From NCBI RefSeq assembly GCF_025465545.1, contig NZ_JAODMK010000040.1, positions 1-64,000 of the forward strand: a stretch of DNA of 64,000 nucleotides, written 5' to 3'. This document shows, piece after piece, positions 62,258 through 64,000 of the stretch. Below the pieces are notes generated by a model. That model saw only the letters and a list, made by a program, of their open reading frames with translations, had not been told where the DNA came from and did not search any database. The stretch's first letter is position 1. Each line of letters starts with the position of its first letter. A program made the position numbers and the translations under genes. Origin of the DNA: Naasia sp. (GTDB lineage Bacteria; Actinomycetota; Actinomycetes; Actinomycetales; Microbacteriaceae).

Positions 62258-62884
62258 CTACTGGGCCCCGCCGACCCCGGTCGGGTCGAACCCGGCCGGA
62301 AGCGCGAAGGGGTCGCGAAGCTCGGACGTGCGGGTGGACCGGCGCACCACTTGGGCGAACTCCGCCGCCGCACGATCGATGCGCTCCGGCAGCGGCTTGA
62401 CCGTGTCGTCCGAGCTGCCCCAGTCGTCCGTCGCCGCGAACACGCCGGTGGTCGCGACCGTGGTGTGCAGATAGGTGAAGAGTGGGCGGATGGCGTAGTC
62501 CAGCGCGAGCGAGTGCCGGGGCGAGCCGCCGGTGGCGCCGATCAGCACGGGCTGCTCGGAGAGCGCACCGGGCTCCAGGATGTCGAAGAACGACTTGAAG
62601 AGCCCGCTGTAGCTGGTGCTGAAGATCGGGGTGACGGCGATCAGGCCGTCCGCGGAGGCCACCTTCTCGATCGCCGCGGCGAGCGTGCTGCTCGGGAACC
62701 CGGTGAGCAGGTTGTTGGTGATGTCGTGCGCGAGGTCGCGCAGCTCCACCACCTCGACGGTGACGTCGTCGCCGGTCTCCCGGAGGCGGCGGGCGGTGGC
62801 GTCGGCCAGCCGGTCGGCGAGCATCCGCGTGGACGAGGGCTTGCTGAGCCCCGCCGACACGACGGCCAGGGTGCGTGCGGTCAT
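62258..62884 (-). CDS. CE1759-type NAD(P)H-dependent FMN reductase
   Basis: A 208-residue flavodoxin-fold reductase (VVSAGLSKPSSTRMLADRL at about 8-26; TPIFSTSYSGLFKSFFDIL near 92-110). It resembles the reductase of the LLM duo family named after Corynebacterium CE1758/CE1759, supplying reduced flavin to the partner monooxygenase. ATG 62884 has AGGAGGG upstream and lies 10 bp after the monooxygenase stop, so they are co-transcribed. Confidence 0.88.
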   Translation of the reverse strand: MTARTLAVVSAGLSKPSSTRMLADRLADATARRLRETGDDVTVEVVELRDLAHDITNNLLTGFPSSTLAAAIEKVASADGLIAVTPIFSTSYSGLFKSFFDILEPGALSEQPVLIGATGGSPRHSLALDYAIRPLFTYLHTTVATTGVFAATDDWGSSDDTVKPLPERIDRAAAEFAQVVRRSTRTSELRDPFALPAGFDPTGVGGAQ

Positions 62885-62894
62885 GCTGTCCCTC

Positions 62895-64000
62895 CTAGCG
62901 GGTCGCGGCGGAAGCCGCAGCGATCGGGGAGCTGGTGGCGGCCGCGTCGCGGGCGGCGACGAGCGAGGCGTGGGTCGGACCATCGGGGACCGCGGCGGGG
63001 CGGTTCTTCTCGAGCTCCTTCCGCAGCACGGGCACCACCTCCTCGCCGAGCAGGTCGAGCTGCTCGAGGACGACCTTCAGGGGCAGGCCTGCGTGGTCCA
63101 TCAGGAACAGCTGGCGCTGGTAGTCGCCGAAGTGGTCGCGCATGCCGGCGTAGCGGTCGATGACCTGCTGGGGACTGCCGACCGTGAGCGGCGTCTGGGC
63201 GGTGAACTCCTCGAGGGACGGGCCGTTGCCGTACACGGGGGCCTGGTCGAAGTAGGGCCGGAACTCGTTCACGGCGTCCTGCGAGTTCTTGCGCATGAAC
63301 GCCTGACCGCCGAGCCCGACGATGGCCTGCTGAGCGGTGCCGTGCCCGTAGTGCTCGAAGCGCTGGCGGTAGAAGGAGATCAGCTGCATGTAGTGCTCCT
63401 TCGGCCAGAAGATGTTGTTGGCGAAGAAGCCGTCTCCGTAGTAGGCGGCCTGCTCGGCGATCTCGGGCGAGCGGATGGAGCCGTGCCAGACGAACGGGGG
63501 CACGTCGTCGAGGGGCCGCGGGGTGGCGGTGAAGCCCTGCAGCGGGGTGCGGAACTTCCCGCTCCAGTCCACGACGTCCTCGCGCCAGAGCCGGTGCAGC
63601 AGCGCGTAGTTCTCGATCGCCAGCGGGATGCCCTGCCGGATGTCCTTCCCGAACCAGGGGTAGACGGGGCCGGTGTTGCCGCGGCCGAGGATGAGGTCGA
63701 GGCGGCCGTCCGAGATGTGCTGCAGGGTGGCGTAGTCCTCGGCGATCTTCACCGGGTCGTTGGTCGTGATCAGCGTGGTGCTCGTGGACAGCAGCAGCGT
63801 GGAGGTGCGCGCGGCGATGTAGCCGAGCAGCGTGGTGGGCGAGGACGGGATGAACGGCGGGTTGTGATGCTCGCCCAGGGCGAAGACGTCGAGTCCGACC
63901 TCTTCCACCTTCTCCGCGATCGCGAGGATCGCCTTGATGCGCTCCCCTTCGGTCGGCGTGCGTCCCGTGGTCGGGTCCGGGGTGACGTCCCCCACCGTGA
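62895..64000 (-). CDS. LLM-class flavin-dependent oxidoreductase, CE1758-type (partial)
   Basis: A bacterial luciferase-like barrel of at least 368 residues; the start lies beyond the right edge, since the reading frame is still open at 64000 and the family has about ten residues before GDVTPDPTTGRTP. LGEHHNPPFIPSSP and LDLILGRGN are typical. With the downstream FMN reductase it forms a two-component monooxygenase of unknown substrate. Confidence 0.88.
   Translation of the reverse strand, partial: TVGDVTPDPTTGRTPTEGERIKAILAIAEKVEEVGLDVFALGEHHNPPFIPSSPTTLLGYIAARTSTLLLSTSTTLITTNDPVKIAEDYATLQHISDGRLDLILGRGNTGPVYPWFGKDIRQGIPLAIENYALLHRLWREDVVDWSGKFRTPLQGFTATPRPLDDVPPFVWHGSIRSPEIAEQAAYYGDGFFANNIFWPKEHYMQLISFYRQRFEHYGHGTAQQAIVGLGGQAFMRKNSQDAVNEFRPYFDQAPVYGNGPSLEEFTAQTPLTVGSPQQVIDRYAGMRDHFGDYQRQLFLMDHAGLPLKVVLEQLDLLGEEVVPVLRKELEKNRPAAVPDGPTHASLVAARDAAATSSPIAAASAATR

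Overview
The window is about 64 kb of very GC-rich chromosome from an actinobacterium, most likely a member of Microbacteriaceae. The evidence is gene order (tyrS next to an rRNA operon; argCJBDF-argH; infC-rpmI-rplT; recA-recX-miaB-miaA-dapF-hflX-lexA; dapB-thyX-dapA-rnj-ftsK-pgsA-cinA-clgR), LexA boxes of the TCGAA-N6-TTCGA type, a pnp leader RNA known from Actinobacteria, and many probably leaderless genes. I cannot fix genus or species from the sequence alone. No IS element, prophage, CRISPR array or tRNA gene was seen.

Layout. 1-435: the leader and promoter of a minus-strand rRNA operon whose 16S gene lies off the left edge. 436-3016: tyrS (-) and a divergent SatD-like regulator plus membrane protein. 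3050-5431: a broken VOC (glyoxalase-like) gene tail, a PLP decarboxylase, a DNA-3-methyladenine glycosylase and a 38-residue membrane protein coupled to argH. 5428-12196: arginine biosynthesis (argC-J-B-D-F, then argH). 12331-16796: pheST and a SpoU-type RNA methyltransferase. 16861-18408: infC-rpmI-rplT with a structured leader and a probable AUC start for IF-3. 18439-24575: a DUF1844 protein, a second PLP decarboxylase, an SseB-family protein carrying eight 45-bp coding tandem repeats, and hisC-B-H-A.

24620-39294: the SOS and chromosome-maintenance block: a LysM protein divergent from lexA, hflX, a methyltransferase, dapF, miaA, miaB, recX, recA under a perfect LexA box, DUF3046, clgR, cinA, pgsA and ftsK. 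39365-44803 is accessory: a GNAT enzyme, a MacB-like export system (adaptor, ATPase, permease), and a TetR regulator with a glycosyltransferase. 44790-54917 returns to core genes (rnj, dapA, SDR, thyX, epimerase, TPR protein, dapB, GNAT, histidine phosphatase, M16 peptidase), with a decayed patatin-like gene at 52371-52890. 54993-58204 is a TetR regulator and two paralogous aldo-keto reductases placed between the M16 gene and pnp. The window ends with pnp and its leader, an MFS exporter, and an FMN reductase/luciferase-like monooxygenase pair; the last gene runs off the right edge.

Several genes act together: arginine and histidine synthesis from long operons; dapA, dapB and dapF for lysine and peptidoglycan; recA, recX, lexA and the LysM protein for the DNA-damage response; pnp and rnj for RNA decay; miaA and miaB for the same tRNA base. 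The less ordinary items are the SseB repeat expansion, the IF-3 start codon, a family of intergenic palindromes, the second aldo-keto reductase lacking two catalytic residues, and about seventeen genes whose start codon lies 6-7 nt after a TANNNT box.
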